Shown here piece after piece: positions 51,483-60,131 of a DNA stretch of 64,000 nucleotides. Below the pieces are notes generated by a model. The model did no database searches. It was not told the origin of the DNA and was given only the letters and a program-made list of their open reading frames with translations. How positions within the stretch are numbered: position 1 is the first letter of the stretch; each line of letters opens with the position of its first letter. The translations under genes and the position numbers were made by a program. The stretch is from Streptomyces sp. BK340 (GTDB lineage Bacteria; Actinomycetota; Actinomycetes; Streptomycetales; Streptomycetaceae): contig NZ_VISR01000020.1 in the NCBI RefSeq assembly GCF_007827595.1, forward strand, positions 124,001-188,000, in the 5' to 3' direction.

Positions 51483-52455
51483 TTACGGTCGTCGAAGATC
51501 TGTACACGTTGGACCTGTCTGTAGTTCACACAGGTTCCACGGGTAGGGGGACCGGTCGGGTTCACAGATCCATCCCGCGGCGTGTCTGTCCGGCGCGCCG
51601 TCGTCATACAGCGTCCATGTCAGGCGCCGTTCATCGTGAGGGTGTGCCAGGCGTCGCCAGAAGACGTGGTCGGGTGCCCAGCCCTGGGTAAGCAGAGTGG
51701 CCCCGATTCGGTCGCCGTTGCCCGCAGCAACCCGCTCTGCGGAGTGGACGACGTGGGCCAGGCAGGGGAGGTTCAGGCAGCGGGTGAGAGCCGCCGAGGT
51801 GAGCGCTGTGGTTACGCCGCTGCAACGGGGCCTGTTCGCGTGCTCGACCAAGGCGTCGATCAGTTCCACGGCCCAACGGTCGGTGGCTTCGTCCTGCGCG
51901 GCGCACAGCACTGGGGCGTAGCCCACCGCAGTGCCGTCCAGCCGGGCCAGGTAGGGAAGCAGCCCAGAGCGCTCAGGCGCCCTCCTGAGCTAGCAGGGTG
52001 GCGGTGTCCCAGTCGGCGGAGTGACCGGTCCGCGCTGCCCTCGACCATGGCCCGGCCAGCCGTTCGGTGATCCGGTCGTCGTCCAGCGCTGCATGGGCGG
52101 GACTGATCACGACGCCGTGCAGGGTCAGGGCAGCGGAGGTGGCAACGTTCGGGCCCGCGGGATGGATCACTAGCTGATGGTGCGCTGCCAGGGCTCGCTC
52201 AGCCGGACGGTCCCGGGCGCCCGGAGGACCACCGCTGTCGCTGCGGGTTCCAGGGCATGCGCCTGCTCGGCGAGGTGTGTAAGCCAAGCAGCTCGGTCAG
52301 CAGTTCCTCGTCGCAGTACTCGACCGGAAGCTGACGCTCGTTCGGCAACGGGCTTCGTGTACGCCGACGACGTAGCGGTGGCCCCGAGCACGCTCCACGA
52401 GTACAGCGGCGGCTTCGGCGAAGGAGCGCTGGGAGGCGGGCGCTGCGGGGTTCAC
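51483..52455 (-). pseudogene. Last gene of the nucleotide-cluster operon, broken
   Basis: A GTG at 52455 overlaps the M16 peptidase stop (GTGA). The frame starts VNPAAPASQRSFAEAAAVLV, breaks, and continues in other frames: ALEPAATAVVLRAPGTVRLS, then TSAALTLHGVVISPAHAALD up to TATLLAQEGA. Deleting one T after that point joins it to ERSGLLPYLARLDGTAVGYA, which runs to 51483. At least three frameshifts are needed. The last part (ARLDGTAVGYAPVLCAAQ) recalls a GNAT beta strand, but the family is not certain. Confidence 0.5.
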
Positions 52456-53639
52456 GTGGCTTCTGGGCGGACCACGGTGACAAAGTTCGCCAGTACCTCG
52501 GCGGCCGCCCGCTGCACGTCGGTGGCCGACACAGCGGCGACATCGGCAAGCTCCCGGGTGATGTCCCAACGCCTGGGGTGGTGCAGGGCCCGAGAGGCGA
52601 GCAGCCGGACGTGCTCCAGCGGTGTCTCCTTGTCCAGGATCAGGTTCGTCCGGGCGTGCCGCAGCGCCGCCTGCAGATGGCGGTCGGTAGGCCCCTGGTG
52701 CGCCAGCCGGGACAGTTCGTGGGTGACGATGTCCACCGCTTTGGGGCCGTTGCCTCTCTCCACGCCGATCAGCACCCGCCAGGCGCCGGCTTCGGTGTAG
52801 CCGCGGTCCCATGCCTGGAACGAGTAGGCCAGACCTGCTGCGACCCGCAGCTCCTGGTACAGCACCGAGTAGGCGCTGCCGCCAAGCAGGTTGGCCAGTA
52901 CGGCGTACCGATGGCGGTTGGCGTCGGCCAGGCCGTGCGAGCGGCCGCCGACGGCCACCCAGCCGGAGGAGTTGGGCCAGGCAGGCTGGCTGGCGCGGAC
53001 CGCGCCGAGCGGCACCGGGGCCGGTGGCGCGGATTCGGCACGACGCCCGGTCGGCAGGCCCGCCAGCGCCCGGGGCAGCCGCGGTCCGACCACGGCCAGC
53101 GCCATCGGGGCGGTCAGGAACCGTTCACGGTGGCCGCGGACGACCGCGTCGAGATCGAGACTGGTGATCTCGGGCACGGTTCCGCCGACCGGGCGGCCGA
53201 GGGGGTGGTCGGCGAAGATCGCGCCGAGGAAGGCATCCTGGACCACGTCCGCGGGGTCGGCCTCAGCGGCAGCGAGCTCTTGCAGCACTGCCGAGCGCTC
53301 GGCCTCCAGCGTGGCCGCATCCAGAACTGGGCTGAGCAGGCTGCGCAGCAGGAGGTCGGCGACCTCGTCCGCGTCCTCGGCGGCAACCTGGGCGTAGAAC
53401 AGCATGTGTTCCAGACCTGTCTCGGCGTTGGCGCTGCCGCCCAGGCTCTCGATGTGCTGGACCAGCGGGCCGGTATCGCCGACGGGGGCCGCCATCAGCA
53501 GGTGATCGAGCATGTGGGCTAGGCCGCCGCGGCCGGCCGGATCATGGCGCGCCCCGTACGCTATGGCGACGCAGATGCTCGTCGTTCGCAGCTGTTCGTC
53601 GAGCGCGTGGACCAGATGTATCTGATCGGCAAAGGTCAT
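52452..53639 (-). CDS. M16-family peptidase (insulinase-like) with HxxDH motif
   Basis: The 395-residue protein follows the two-domain M16 plan: an N-terminal half with the zinc motif AHMLDHLLM (HMLDH, residues 42-46), NAETGLEHMLFYAQVA and LEAERSAVLQELAAAEADPA, and a C-terminal half with RYAVLANLLGGSAYSVLYQE then LRVAAGLAYSFQAW. In canonical M16 enzymes the motif is HxxEH, and here the catalytic glutamate is aspartate. The ATG at 53639 follows CCAAGGAAA. It lies 26 bp after the NDK/nucleotidyltransferase gene. It may cleave a peptide precursor or a conjugate. Confidence 0.82.
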   Translation of the reverse strand: MTFADQIHLVHALDEQLRTTSICVAIAYGARHDPAGRGGLAHMLDHLLMAAPVGDTGPLVQHIESLGGSANAETGLEHMLFYAQVAAEDADEVADLLLRSLLSPVLDAATLEAERSAVLQELAAAEADPADVVQDAFLGAIFADHPLGRPVGGTVPEITSLDLDAVVRGHRERFLTAPMALAVVGPRLPRALAGLPTGRRAESAPPAPVPLGAVRASQPAWPNSSGWVAVGGRSHGLADANRHRYAVLANLLGGSAYSVLYQELRVAAGLAYSFQAWDRGYTEAGAWRVLIGVERGNGPKAVDIVTHELSRLAHQGPTDRHLQAALRHARTNLILDKETPLEHVRLLASRALHHPRRWDITRELADVAAVSATDVQRAAAEVLANFVTVVRPEAT

Positions 53640-53665
53640 CGGGTTTCCTTGGGGTGGTGCGAGAG

Positions 53666-55843
53666 TCAGGTTGCCGAACGGTGAAGTTCCTGTTCGGCAA
53701 GCTCCGTGAGTCGGTGGACGAGCGTCGCGGGGGGTGTGGCCGCCAATCCCGCGTGGTCCTGACGGCGGAGCGCGGCGCCAGCGGCGAAGCGGCCGCAGAA
53801 CAGGGCGTCCGCCAGCCGGCCGGCGGCGAGCAGCGCGTGGGCGTCGGCGAGTGTTCGGTGGTCGGTCCCGGGCGACGCTGCCTTCCGCAGCGTCGCCCGG
53901 ACCCCTGCCTCGCTCGACTCCGCCACCTGCCACGCCTCACACAGCACCTCCCACAGGTCCAGCCGGCCGATCGTCCGGAGGTCCGCGGGGACCCATTTGG
54001 GCTTGTGGTAGCGCACTGGCTGGTTGGCCAGCGCCGCCACGGTCAGTGCAAAGGCGGCCGACCGGATCCCCGACCAGCCTGGCCTGCCGCCGCGCCGCGG
54101 ATTCCGCACCGCTCGTAGCACCCTGTCCAAGTGCGCGGCCAGCAGCGCGGGCGGCACTGACTGCTGTGCGGCGCGGTCGGCCAGTCGGCGTGCCTGGCCC
54201 TGGTTATCCAGCAGAGGCAGGCCGGTGAACTGCGCGGCCAGTCCCAGCCGGTGCAGGACGGTAGGGAAGAGGTTCGCTGAGGACAGCGACGGGTGCTGAG
54301 CGGCGGTCAGCCACTCGGCCTCGTCGAGCGAAAGGTACTCGACGAGCACCTCCACGCCGTTGCGGATAAATCGCGGCCGGTGCCGACCGTCGGCCAACGA
54401 CCCCGCGCTGTGTACGACCAGCAGGTTGAGGTCGGAGTCGGGGCACGCACGATTGCGCCCCACCGAGCCGGTGACCAGCACCGCGGCGGTGCCTGGTGCG
54501 CGCCCGAGTGACACGGCGAGCTGCCAGGCGACGTCGATCCGGCGCACGCTGTCGGCGGTGCCGGGGAAGTCGTCCACCTCGCACCGTCGGCCGGCCTGCA
54601 AAGCTCGAGCTGCGCGTTCAGCTTCGAGTCCGCCGGTTAGGGTCGCCACCGCGCGCCGTCGGCCAGCCAGTTCGAGGAACGGATGGGTCAGCACCGCTGC
54701 GGGATCCGTACCAGCCTTCCTCAACCGGCGCCCCGGGGAGGTCTGTTCCGGCGGGACACCGAACCAGGTCAGGGTGTCGTGCATCGCCTCGGCCACGCCG
54801 TTGCTCAGGTGTATTCCGTTGTTGGTGCGGTGTACCGGCTCGCCGGTCGTTCCGCGCAGCGGAAACAGGCCGGCCAAGGCATCGCCGCGCAGACTGCCCG
54901 GTAGTGCTTGGGCGGGATCGGTTACGCCACAGAACTCTTGGCTCACGCGCTTCCAGCTCAGCGCCTGTCTGCCGACGGCGGACACCAGGACGGCCACCGT
55001 GCTGTTCTCGGGGTGCTCCAGCTGGGCGAGCACCCCGGGCATGTGCGGATTCACCACGATGACCGGTTCGCCCCCGTTGAAGTCGGGATCCTGGAAGACG
55101 TTCACAGATAGACAGTCGCCGATCTCGTTGGGGCCGTCGACCGCTCCGCTGTCCAGTCCGCGCAGCTCGGCGGAGGCCGTGCTCCACTTCTCCAGCTGTC
55201 CCGGGGTGAGTCGTCCCTCGGCGAGCAGCCGGTAGGCGGGCACCACGTCGAGGTCATGCGGACGCGTGCCGAACCGGGCTTGGAACTCGGGTCGGTCGTA
55301 AACTCGCAGCAGAGTGATTCGTTCCTCCGCGGTGAGGGTCCCGCGCCGCGCCAGCTCGGTGTGCGGGTGGTAGTGAGCCGTCGCGGCCCCGCTGTCGATG
55401 ATCTCCTGCCCCGGAAGCACTTTGGCCTGGTCGGCGCGGTAGCCGCACTCGGCCAGCCGGTCCGCCAGCTCACGTAGGGCCGAAGCAGTGACCGTCATGC
55501 CCGGTTTGAACAGGAGCACGCCGTCCGCCCCTGGTTGATCGTATGCGGCATGGGGGTGCCGCCAGCGGCCGCTGAGCAGGAGCGACTCCAGCCAGGGAGA
55601 GGCACAGGCTTCGGCATCCGGCACCCGGCGCAGGCTGCGGCGGAGCATGGCCGCCGCCCACCAGGTCGCGTCGCACGGCAACCGGCTGGGAATGGTCAGG
55701 GCCAGGTCGGGGCCGCTGCCGTCGAGCAGGATCACGGTTTCGGCCGGCCCGGTCGGGGTCACGCGGAGAGCACGGGTCTGGTCGGAGATCAGGTCTAGCA
55801 GGCGCCCGTAGTCCAGCTCGCCCGAGATCGTGAGCCGGGTCAC
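53666..55843 (-). CDS. NDK-like/nucleotidyltransferase fusion protein
   Basis: The 725-residue protein has an NDK-like part: GVLLFKPGMTVTASALRELA at about 108-127, AHYHPHTEL at 156-164, and after a 115-residue insertion LPGSLRGDALAGLFPLRGTT and NNGIHLSNGVAEAMHDTLTW, in which His345 aligns with the phospho-histidine. At 450-475 lies a nucleotidyltransferase motif VLVTGSVGRNRACPDSDLNL, where the second metal ligand of SDxD is Asn473. The rest is helical. Its GTG overlaps the SAHH-like stop (GTGA), so translation is coupled. Phosphate transfer to a nucleotide, then nucleotidyl transfer, is the likely theme. The architecture is unusual. Confidence 0.65.
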   Translation of the reverse strand: MTRLTISGELDYGRLLDLISDQTRALRVTPTGPAETVILLDGSGPDLALTIPSRLPCDATWWAAAMLRRSLRRVPDAEACASPWLESLLLSGRWRHPHAAYDQPGADGVLLFKPGMTVTASALRELADRLAECGYRADQAKVLPGQEIIDSGAATAHYHPHTELARRGTLTAEERITLLRVYDRPEFQARFGTRPHDLDVVPAYRLLAEGRLTPGQLEKWSTASAELRGLDSGAVDGPNEIGDCLSVNVFQDPDFNGGEPVIVVNPHMPGVLAQLEHPENSTVAVLVSAVGRQALSWKRVSQEFCGVTDPAQALPGSLRGDALAGLFPLRGTTGEPVHRTNNGIHLSNGVAEAMHDTLTWFGVPPEQTSPGRRLRKAGTDPAAVLTHPFLELAGRRRAVATLTGGLEAERAARALQAGRRCEVDDFPGTADSVRRIDVAWQLAVSLGRAPGTAAVLVTGSVGRNRACPDSDLNLLVVHSAGSLADGRHRPRFIRNGVEVLVEYLSLDEAEWLTAAQHPSLSSANLFPTVLHRLGLAAQFTGLPLLDNQGQARRLADRAAQQSVPPALLAAHLDRVLRAVRNPRRGGRPGWSGIRSAAFALTVAALANQPVRYHKPKWVPADLRTIGRLDLWEVLCEAWQVAESSEAGVRATLRKAASPGTDHRTLADAHALLAAGRLADALFCGRFAAGAALRRQDHAGLAATPPATLVHRLTELAEQELHRSAT

Positions 55844-56586
55844 AGTCCGACCAGCTCTTCCTGCGTTCCGCTCATCGCGCGTCCTGCGTGGGCCAGGAAC
55901 TCCTCGATGGCGTCTTCGCCGTGGGCGGCCGAGAGGAACCAGTTGTGCATCGGGGGGACGAAGCAGCCCTCGACCACCAGATTTCCTGCGAAACGCCGCA
56001 TCTCGAAGTACTCGTCTTCACCGTCCACTGTGACGTGCGGCATGGCTGCCGGCCCGGTCATCTCGACACCCTGGTCCAGCAACACGGTGCAGCACGCCGC
56101 GTCATCCAGGAGGATGGTGGGCCCATCGCCGTCCAGCCAGCTCAGCGCTTGATCGACGCACCACCAGAACTCGTCCGGGCCCTGGCGCTTCCAGGTGAAC
56201 ACGGGGACGCCGAGCCGGTCGCCACCTGGTCCCGCCGCCACCGCGGCGGCTGCAGGATCCTGGGTCGGCAACACGTTGGAGCCTGTCCAGCGGACCTGGG
56301 CGCCGAGCTGGACCAGTGTTTCGATCAGCACTGTCCTCTGAACGGTCGTGCGGACAGTACCGGTGATCCTGGCACGGGCCAACGGAGCGCTCACGGCGTA
56401 ACACGCGCGCAGCGCCATCAGGACCGGCATCTCGTGTTCCGCCAGTCGGATCGCATTACGGCCCTGTGCTGCGAGCGAGAAATCCCGCCCCCGGAAATCC
56501 GGATCGGTACGGCGGTCGTTGTGAAAGGTGTGCGGCTTCCGGGCGGAGGCATCCGGCCCCACGCTCGGAGTGGTAGAAGAGGTCAT
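55840..56586 (-). CDS. S-adenosylhomocysteine hydrolase-like protein without NAD domain
   Basis: The 248-residue protein matches only the N-terminal, substrate-binding part of SahH: RDFSLAAQGRNAIRLAEHEM then PVLMALRACY, GTVRTTVQRTVLIETLVQLG, SNVLPTQDPAAAAVA and PVFTWKRQGPDEFWWCVDQA. The Rossmann NAD domain is absent and the normal HMTxQTA and TQDHAAAA residues read RTTVQRT and TQDPAAAA, so the usual catalytic His residues are lost. It may bind an adenosyl compound rather than hydrolyse it. The ATG at 56586 is used. It is the first gene of the coupled operon and has two operators upstream. Confidence 0.75.
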   Translation of the reverse strand: MTSSTTPSVGPDASARKPHTFHNDRRTDPDFRGRDFSLAAQGRNAIRLAEHEMPVLMALRACYAVSAPLARARITGTVRTTVQRTVLIETLVQLGAQVRWTGSNVLPTQDPAAAAVAAGPGGDRLGVPVFTWKRQGPDEFWWCVDQALSWLDGDGPTILLDDAACCTVLLDQGVEMTGPAAMPHVTVDGEDEYFEMRRFAGNLVVEGCFVPPMHNWFLSAAHGEDAIEEFLAHAGRAMSGTQEELVGL

Positions 56587-56659
56587 GCCCAGTCGTCCCT
56601 GCGTCTGCGGTCTTGCTTGGAGCATCGTTTTTATGGGACTGACTGCTCAAGGGTTTTCT

Positions 56660-56683
56660 CGTTTCCTGATTGAACAGGAAACG
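56660..56683. promoter_or_regulatory. Operator copy 1 upstream of SAHH-like operon
   Basis: CGTTTCCTG, six bases and CAGGAAACG form a perfect 9-bp inverted repeat, 74-97 bp upstream of the SAHH-like start. It shares its half-site with the two other copies in this locus. Confidence 0.75.
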
Positions 56684-56791
56684 TGCCGGCCATGGGCGAA
56701 CCGCCAGGCCGTCGTATGTGCTGCATGGGAAACGGTTCGAGAAGCCGGGCCGAAATTCCGCGGCGACACGATCGGCGTGGCCCAGTGCCGC

Positions 56792-56810
56792 GTTTCCTCC
56801 TCGAGGAAAC
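56792..56810. promoter_or_regulatory. Operator copy 2 upstream of SAHH-like operon
   Basis: GTTTCCTC, three bases and GAGGAAAC form a perfect 8-bp inverted repeat. It is the second site in the same intergenic region, about 130 bp from copy 1. Confidence 0.7.
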
Positions 56811-56991
56811 CTATTGTCCGTACGGATTACCGTCGGCAAGACTCTTGAGCCAGGAGAACGCTGGCCCGAAAAATCCCGCGGAACCTGACAAACCCCTTGC
56901 CAGGAGAGGAAGGGTCCAAGACGCGTAACCACAAGGTGGGTCTCCGCCTGCGTCTGAGCAAGGCCAAGGTCAGCCGCAGAGTTGGCCGGCG

Positions 56992-57029
56992 GCGTGTGCC
57001 ACGGGCGTTCTCACGTCCATGGCACACGC
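56992..57029 (-). terminator. Hairpin after the NB-ARC regulator gene
   Basis: GCGTGTGCCA pairs with TGGCACACGC around an 18-base loop, about 35 bp beyond the regulator stop codon. Confidence 0.6.
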
Positions 57030-57062
57030 TTCCTTCTCGTTCCCCTGCTCCTACTGCCACGA

Positions 57063-58646
57063 TCAGTAGGAGCCGACTGGCTCCTTGCCCGAGCCAAGGC
57101 GCGGTCTTTCAAGTGGGCTGGACGGACTGCAGTTGCCGTGCCGCAACAGGCTCAGGATCCTGGTGACGTCCGAGAGTTCGATGGACACAGCGTCCATGTT
57201 CAGACGGTCGGCGTGCGCGATGGCAAGGCGCAGGTTCAACTCCTCCGCCTTACACCACCGCCAGGCGTGCTCCGAGGTCGGAAAGCGGCCTGTTTCGACC
57301 ACCGCTCCGTCGTGTTCTGGGCTCAACAGTACGCATAGTGCCTCCTGCGCGGTGCGCTGGTACCACTCCAGGAGTCGGCGGGAGCCCTCGTCGCACTTCT
57401 GCCGGTCTAGGGCGGCCAGCTCCGCCGCATAGACCCGCAGGAGACGGTGAACGCGGTAGCGGCCCCGGCTGGGCTGCTCTACCAGGTGCACCTGGTAGAG
57501 GGCGTCGAGTCGGCGCCAGGCGGTCGCCTCATCCGTGTCCAGCAGGAGGGCGGCCGCGGCCAGCGAAGTGCCGGTTTCGGCATGCCTGCCGAGAAGGCGG
57601 AAGGCATGGGCGACTTCGTCGTCCAGGGCCCGATACGACTGCTCGAACGCCGCTCTGATCGAAGCCCCCTCGTCGTTTCCGGCAGACAACAGATCAAGAC
57701 AGACCGCATTGCTGCCCAACCCGTTCAAGACGCCTTGGGCTCCTGCCAGCAGGCTCTCCGCGGCGATCCGTAACGCTAGCGGCAAGTGTCCGCAGCGTCC
57801 CACCACCTCGGCCACGGTCGCAGGGGCTACGCCCAGCTGTCGCTGCCGCGTCACCTGGCGAAACAGCTCGCAGGACTCGTTCGTGGACAACGGCTGGAGG
57901 GTGACCCGGGTGGCCCCGTTCCTGGCGACCAGGCCCGGGAGACGGTCCCTGCTGCCGACCAGCACAAGACTGCCTGGCGCGCTGGGCAGTTGCGGACGTA
58001 CCTGCTCGGCGGACACCGCGTTGTCGAGCACGACGAGCACCCGGCGCTTCGCCAGCAGAGTGCGATAGAGCGCTGCCCGTTCCACGGTCTCCTGCGGGAT
58101 CTCTTCGGCCCTTATCCCGAGAGCCTGCAGGAAACCCGCGAGTACCTGCGCGGCATCCGCTGCAACGCCGCCGGGACGCAGATCGTAGAAGAGGACCCCG
58201 CCGGGGAACTGCTCGGCGACGCGGTGCGCCCACTGGAGCATGAGAGCTGTCTTTCCCACGCCTGCCATTCCGTCCACGACGATGACGGCCGCTGCTTCAC
58301 GGCTCTTGGTGCGGAACCGATCGAAGGCAGCGTCCAGCGCGGCCAGCTGCATCGTCCGTCCGATAAAGGGGACGGTGGACATGGGCAGTTGGGCCGGCCT
58401 CTGGGGTTGCGCCCGCGGCGCACCCAGGCCAGCCTGGTAGGCAAGCAGCAACTCGCCGCCAGCGCCGAGGGCCTTGTCGCAGCTGCGTGCCAGCTGCGAC
58501 GAGGCAGGCTTCTCGCCGTTCTCGACTTTACTCAGATGGCCCTTGCTGTAATGCACCAGGGTCGCCAGTGCCTGCAAGGACATCTTTCGGCCAGTCCGAT
58601 GGGCATGCAGTTTGCTGCCGAATGGTGATCTGCCCTCGGTTGGCAT
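57063..58646 (-). CDS. XRE HTH/NB-ARC ATPase regulator
   Basis: The 527-residue protein joins an N-terminal XRE-type HTH (about residues 22-50: MSLQALATLVHYSKGHLSKV, ENGEKPASS) to an NB-ARC signalling ATPase with P-loop GMAGVGKT (126-133), RRVLVVLDNAVSAEQV (Walker B) and SLVLVGSRDRLPGL. A helical end (winged helix then degenerate repeats) completes a SARP/AfsR-like architecture without the transcription-activation domain. It probably controls this cluster in response to a ligand. The ATG at 58646 is preceded by AGGA at good spacing. It diverges from the guanylate-kinase-like gene. Confidence 0.88.
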   Translation of the reverse strand: MPTEGRSPFGSKLHAHRTGRKMSLQALATLVHYSKGHLSKVENGEKPASSQLARSCDKALGAGGELLLAYQAGLGAPRAQPQRPAQLPMSTVPFIGRTMQLAALDAAFDRFRTKSREAAAVIVVDGMAGVGKTALMLQWAHRVAEQFPGGVLFYDLRPGGVAADAAQVLAGFLQALGIRAEEIPQETVERAALYRTLLAKRRVLVVLDNAVSAEQVRPQLPSAPGSLVLVGSRDRLPGLVARNGATRVTLQPLSTNESCELFRQVTRQRQLGVAPATVAEVVGRCGHLPLALRIAAESLLAGAQGVLNGLGSNAVCLDLLSAGNDEGASIRAAFEQSYRALDDEVAHAFRLLGRHAETGTSLAAAALLLDTDEATAWRRLDALYQVHLVEQPSRGRYRVHRLLRVYAAELAALDRQKCDEGSRRLLEWYQRTAQEALCVLLSPEHDGAVVETGRFPTSEHAWRWCKAEELNLRLAIAHADRLNMDAVSIELSDVTRILSLLRHGNCSPSSPLERPRLGSGKEPVGSY

Positions 58647-58673
58647 GTGTTCCTGCAACGTGTCGTCTCCTGT

Positions 58674-58694
58674 CGTTTCCTACTACAGGAAACG
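58674..58694. promoter_or_regulatory. Operator copy 3, between regulator and GMK-like gene
   Basis: CGTTTCCT, five bases and AGGAAACG form a perfect 8-bp inverted repeat 28 bp before the regulator start and 137 bp before the GMK-like start. It repeats the half-site of the two copies upstream of the SAHH-like operon. Confidence 0.75.
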
Positions 58695-58830
58695 GAAGGA
58701 TCATCGCTGGCGGTTCCCCCTACGCTGGTGACGCATGGTCCGCTGACCCCTGTCGGCTCGCTTCGAGACGTCCAAAACGGGGAGTCAGCCCCTCAGTGCC
58801 GCCCTCTCCGAGCCGAGGTGATCCCCGCTC

Positions 58831-59553
58831 ATGCCCAGTGACACCGCACCGTTCCTCACCGCGCCCTCGGGCCTTCTGTTCGTGCTCTCGGGCCCGTCGG
58901 GCACGGGAAAAACCTCCCTGGCCCAGGCCCTGGTTGAGGCCGACCCTGCACTGGGCCACGCCCGGTCGGTAACGACCCGGAAGCCGCGCCCCGGCTGGGG
59001 TGAGGAGCACTTCGACCACGTGAGCCGTGACGAGTTCCTCTGGATGGTCGCCGACGGTGAGTTCGCCCACTGGTTTCATCCGTCCTACGACGAGTACTGC
59101 GGAACACTCCGCACTCCGCTGGAGAGGGCCCTCTCCGCTGGGCGAGACCTGGTGTTCGACTACTGCCCTGAGGGGTACTTGAATCTGAAGCGTTGCTTCC
59201 CCGGGCAAACGGTCGGCGTCTTCGTGATGGCGCCCAGTGTGGAACTCATGGACCAGCGCTTGGCCGGCCGCGGAAGCGAGAATACCGAGGAGCGGGAACT
59301 ACGGCACGCAAGGGCACTGCGCGACTTCAACTTCGTGGACCAGCACGACTATCACGTGGTCAATGACGAGTTCGGCCACACGCTGGAGACCTTGCGCGCG
59401 ATTCGCCGGGCCGAGAAGGCTCGGTTGTGCCGCCAGCAACCGGTGCTGGATGCCTACGCACGCTACGCCGAGCCGACAATGCTGCGCTACCACCCGATGC
59501 CGGCACCTTCTTCGTGCCCTCCTGATCACGAGGGCAGCATCAGGAACTCCTGA
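58831..59553 (+). CDS. Guanylate-kinase-like protein of the cluster
   Basis: The 240-residue protein has the GMK P-loop GPSGTGKT (21-28) and the substrate segment SVTTRKPRPGW (46-56), and then HFDHVSRDEFLWMVADGEFA with the GMP-binding loop YCGTLRTPLERAL in altered form. True guanylate kinases phosphorylate GMP to GDP. A paralog here suggests a modified nucleotide as substrate. The ATG follows GCCGAGGTGATCC. It diverges from the XRE/NB-ARC regulator and shares an operator with it. A 56-bp palindromic terminator follows. Confidence 0.85.
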   Translation: MPSDTAPFLTAPSGLLFVLSGPSGTGKTSLAQALVEADPALGHARSVTTRKPRPGWGEEHFDHVSRDEFLWMVADGEFAHWFHPSYDEYCGTLRTPLERALSAGRDLVFDYCPEGYLNLKRCFPGQTVGVFVMAPSVELMDQRLAGRGSENTEERELRHARALRDFNFVDQHDYHVVNDEFGHTLETLRAIRRAEKARLCRQQPVLDAYARYAEPTMLRYHPMPAPSSCPPDHEGSIRNS

Positions 59554-59568
59554 CGTGCTCCCTGGCCT

Positions 59569-59624
59569 GACGCCCACCGACCGGCACCCCCAGCCCGGGC
59601 TGGGGGTGCCGGTCGGTGGGCGTC
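59569..59624 (+). terminator. 56-bp perfect palindromic terminator
   Basis: A 28-bp half beginning GACGCCCACCGACCGGCACC is followed immediately by its exact complement. It ends the GMK-like transcript, 16 bp past the stop, and is the strongest hairpin in the window. Confidence 0.85.
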
Positions 59625-59824
59625 TGCTGCCGGGGGCTGTCCGTATTCACTGCTGGGGCCGGCGGCCAGTGCACGCCGTCGCGTATGGCCAGGCATGATT
59701 CGGATTAGTCGGCCCTGCTCAAGACAGGCAACCTGCGGGCGGCAACATCCGGTCCGCTATGAAAACTTCAGGTGCCCGAGGTGCCGTTGCCGAGCCTGGC
59801 CCGGCAAGCCGGCGACCACAACAT

Positions 59825-60022
59825 TCACCGTTGGGGTCGATCCAGGTCGATGATTGCCCCGGCCTGGCGGACATGGTCCCAGGCCATGGTGCGGGCCAGT
59901 CCGCAACGTTCGGTGACCTGTACCGTGGCCGTGTCGGGATCACCCCAGGCTTCCGGCTCGACCAGGCGGAACTCCGGACCGTACTTGGAACCCAGTTGCC
60001 TTGCGGCGGCCTGGTGCTGCAC
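59825..60022 (-). pseudogene. Transposase-like C-terminal fragment
   Basis: The minus strand reads RQLGSKYGPEFRLVEPEAWG, DPDTATVQVTERCGLARTMA then WDHVRQAGAIIDLDRPQ. The pattern (FxLxxPxxWxxPDxxTxxxTxRxGxAxxMAWDxxH) is typical of the linker in a group of Streptomyces transposases. Only this part remains. The family name is from memory of the pattern. Confidence 0.45.
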
Positions 60023-60131
60023 GCGGCAGGGCAGCGCATCACGCGGTCAGAGTGCAGCCGTCCGAGCACCTCAGGCGGCCCAACCCTGGGTGCCGGGTCT
60101 TCCTCTCGACTGGTGATCTATCCTCCGTGCC

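Noticed and set aside
56587..57062. Precursor peptide gene for the nucleotide cluster
   Set aside because: Short frames on both strands were read, but none had a ribosome site plus a leader-like or repeated core, so no precursor is claimed.
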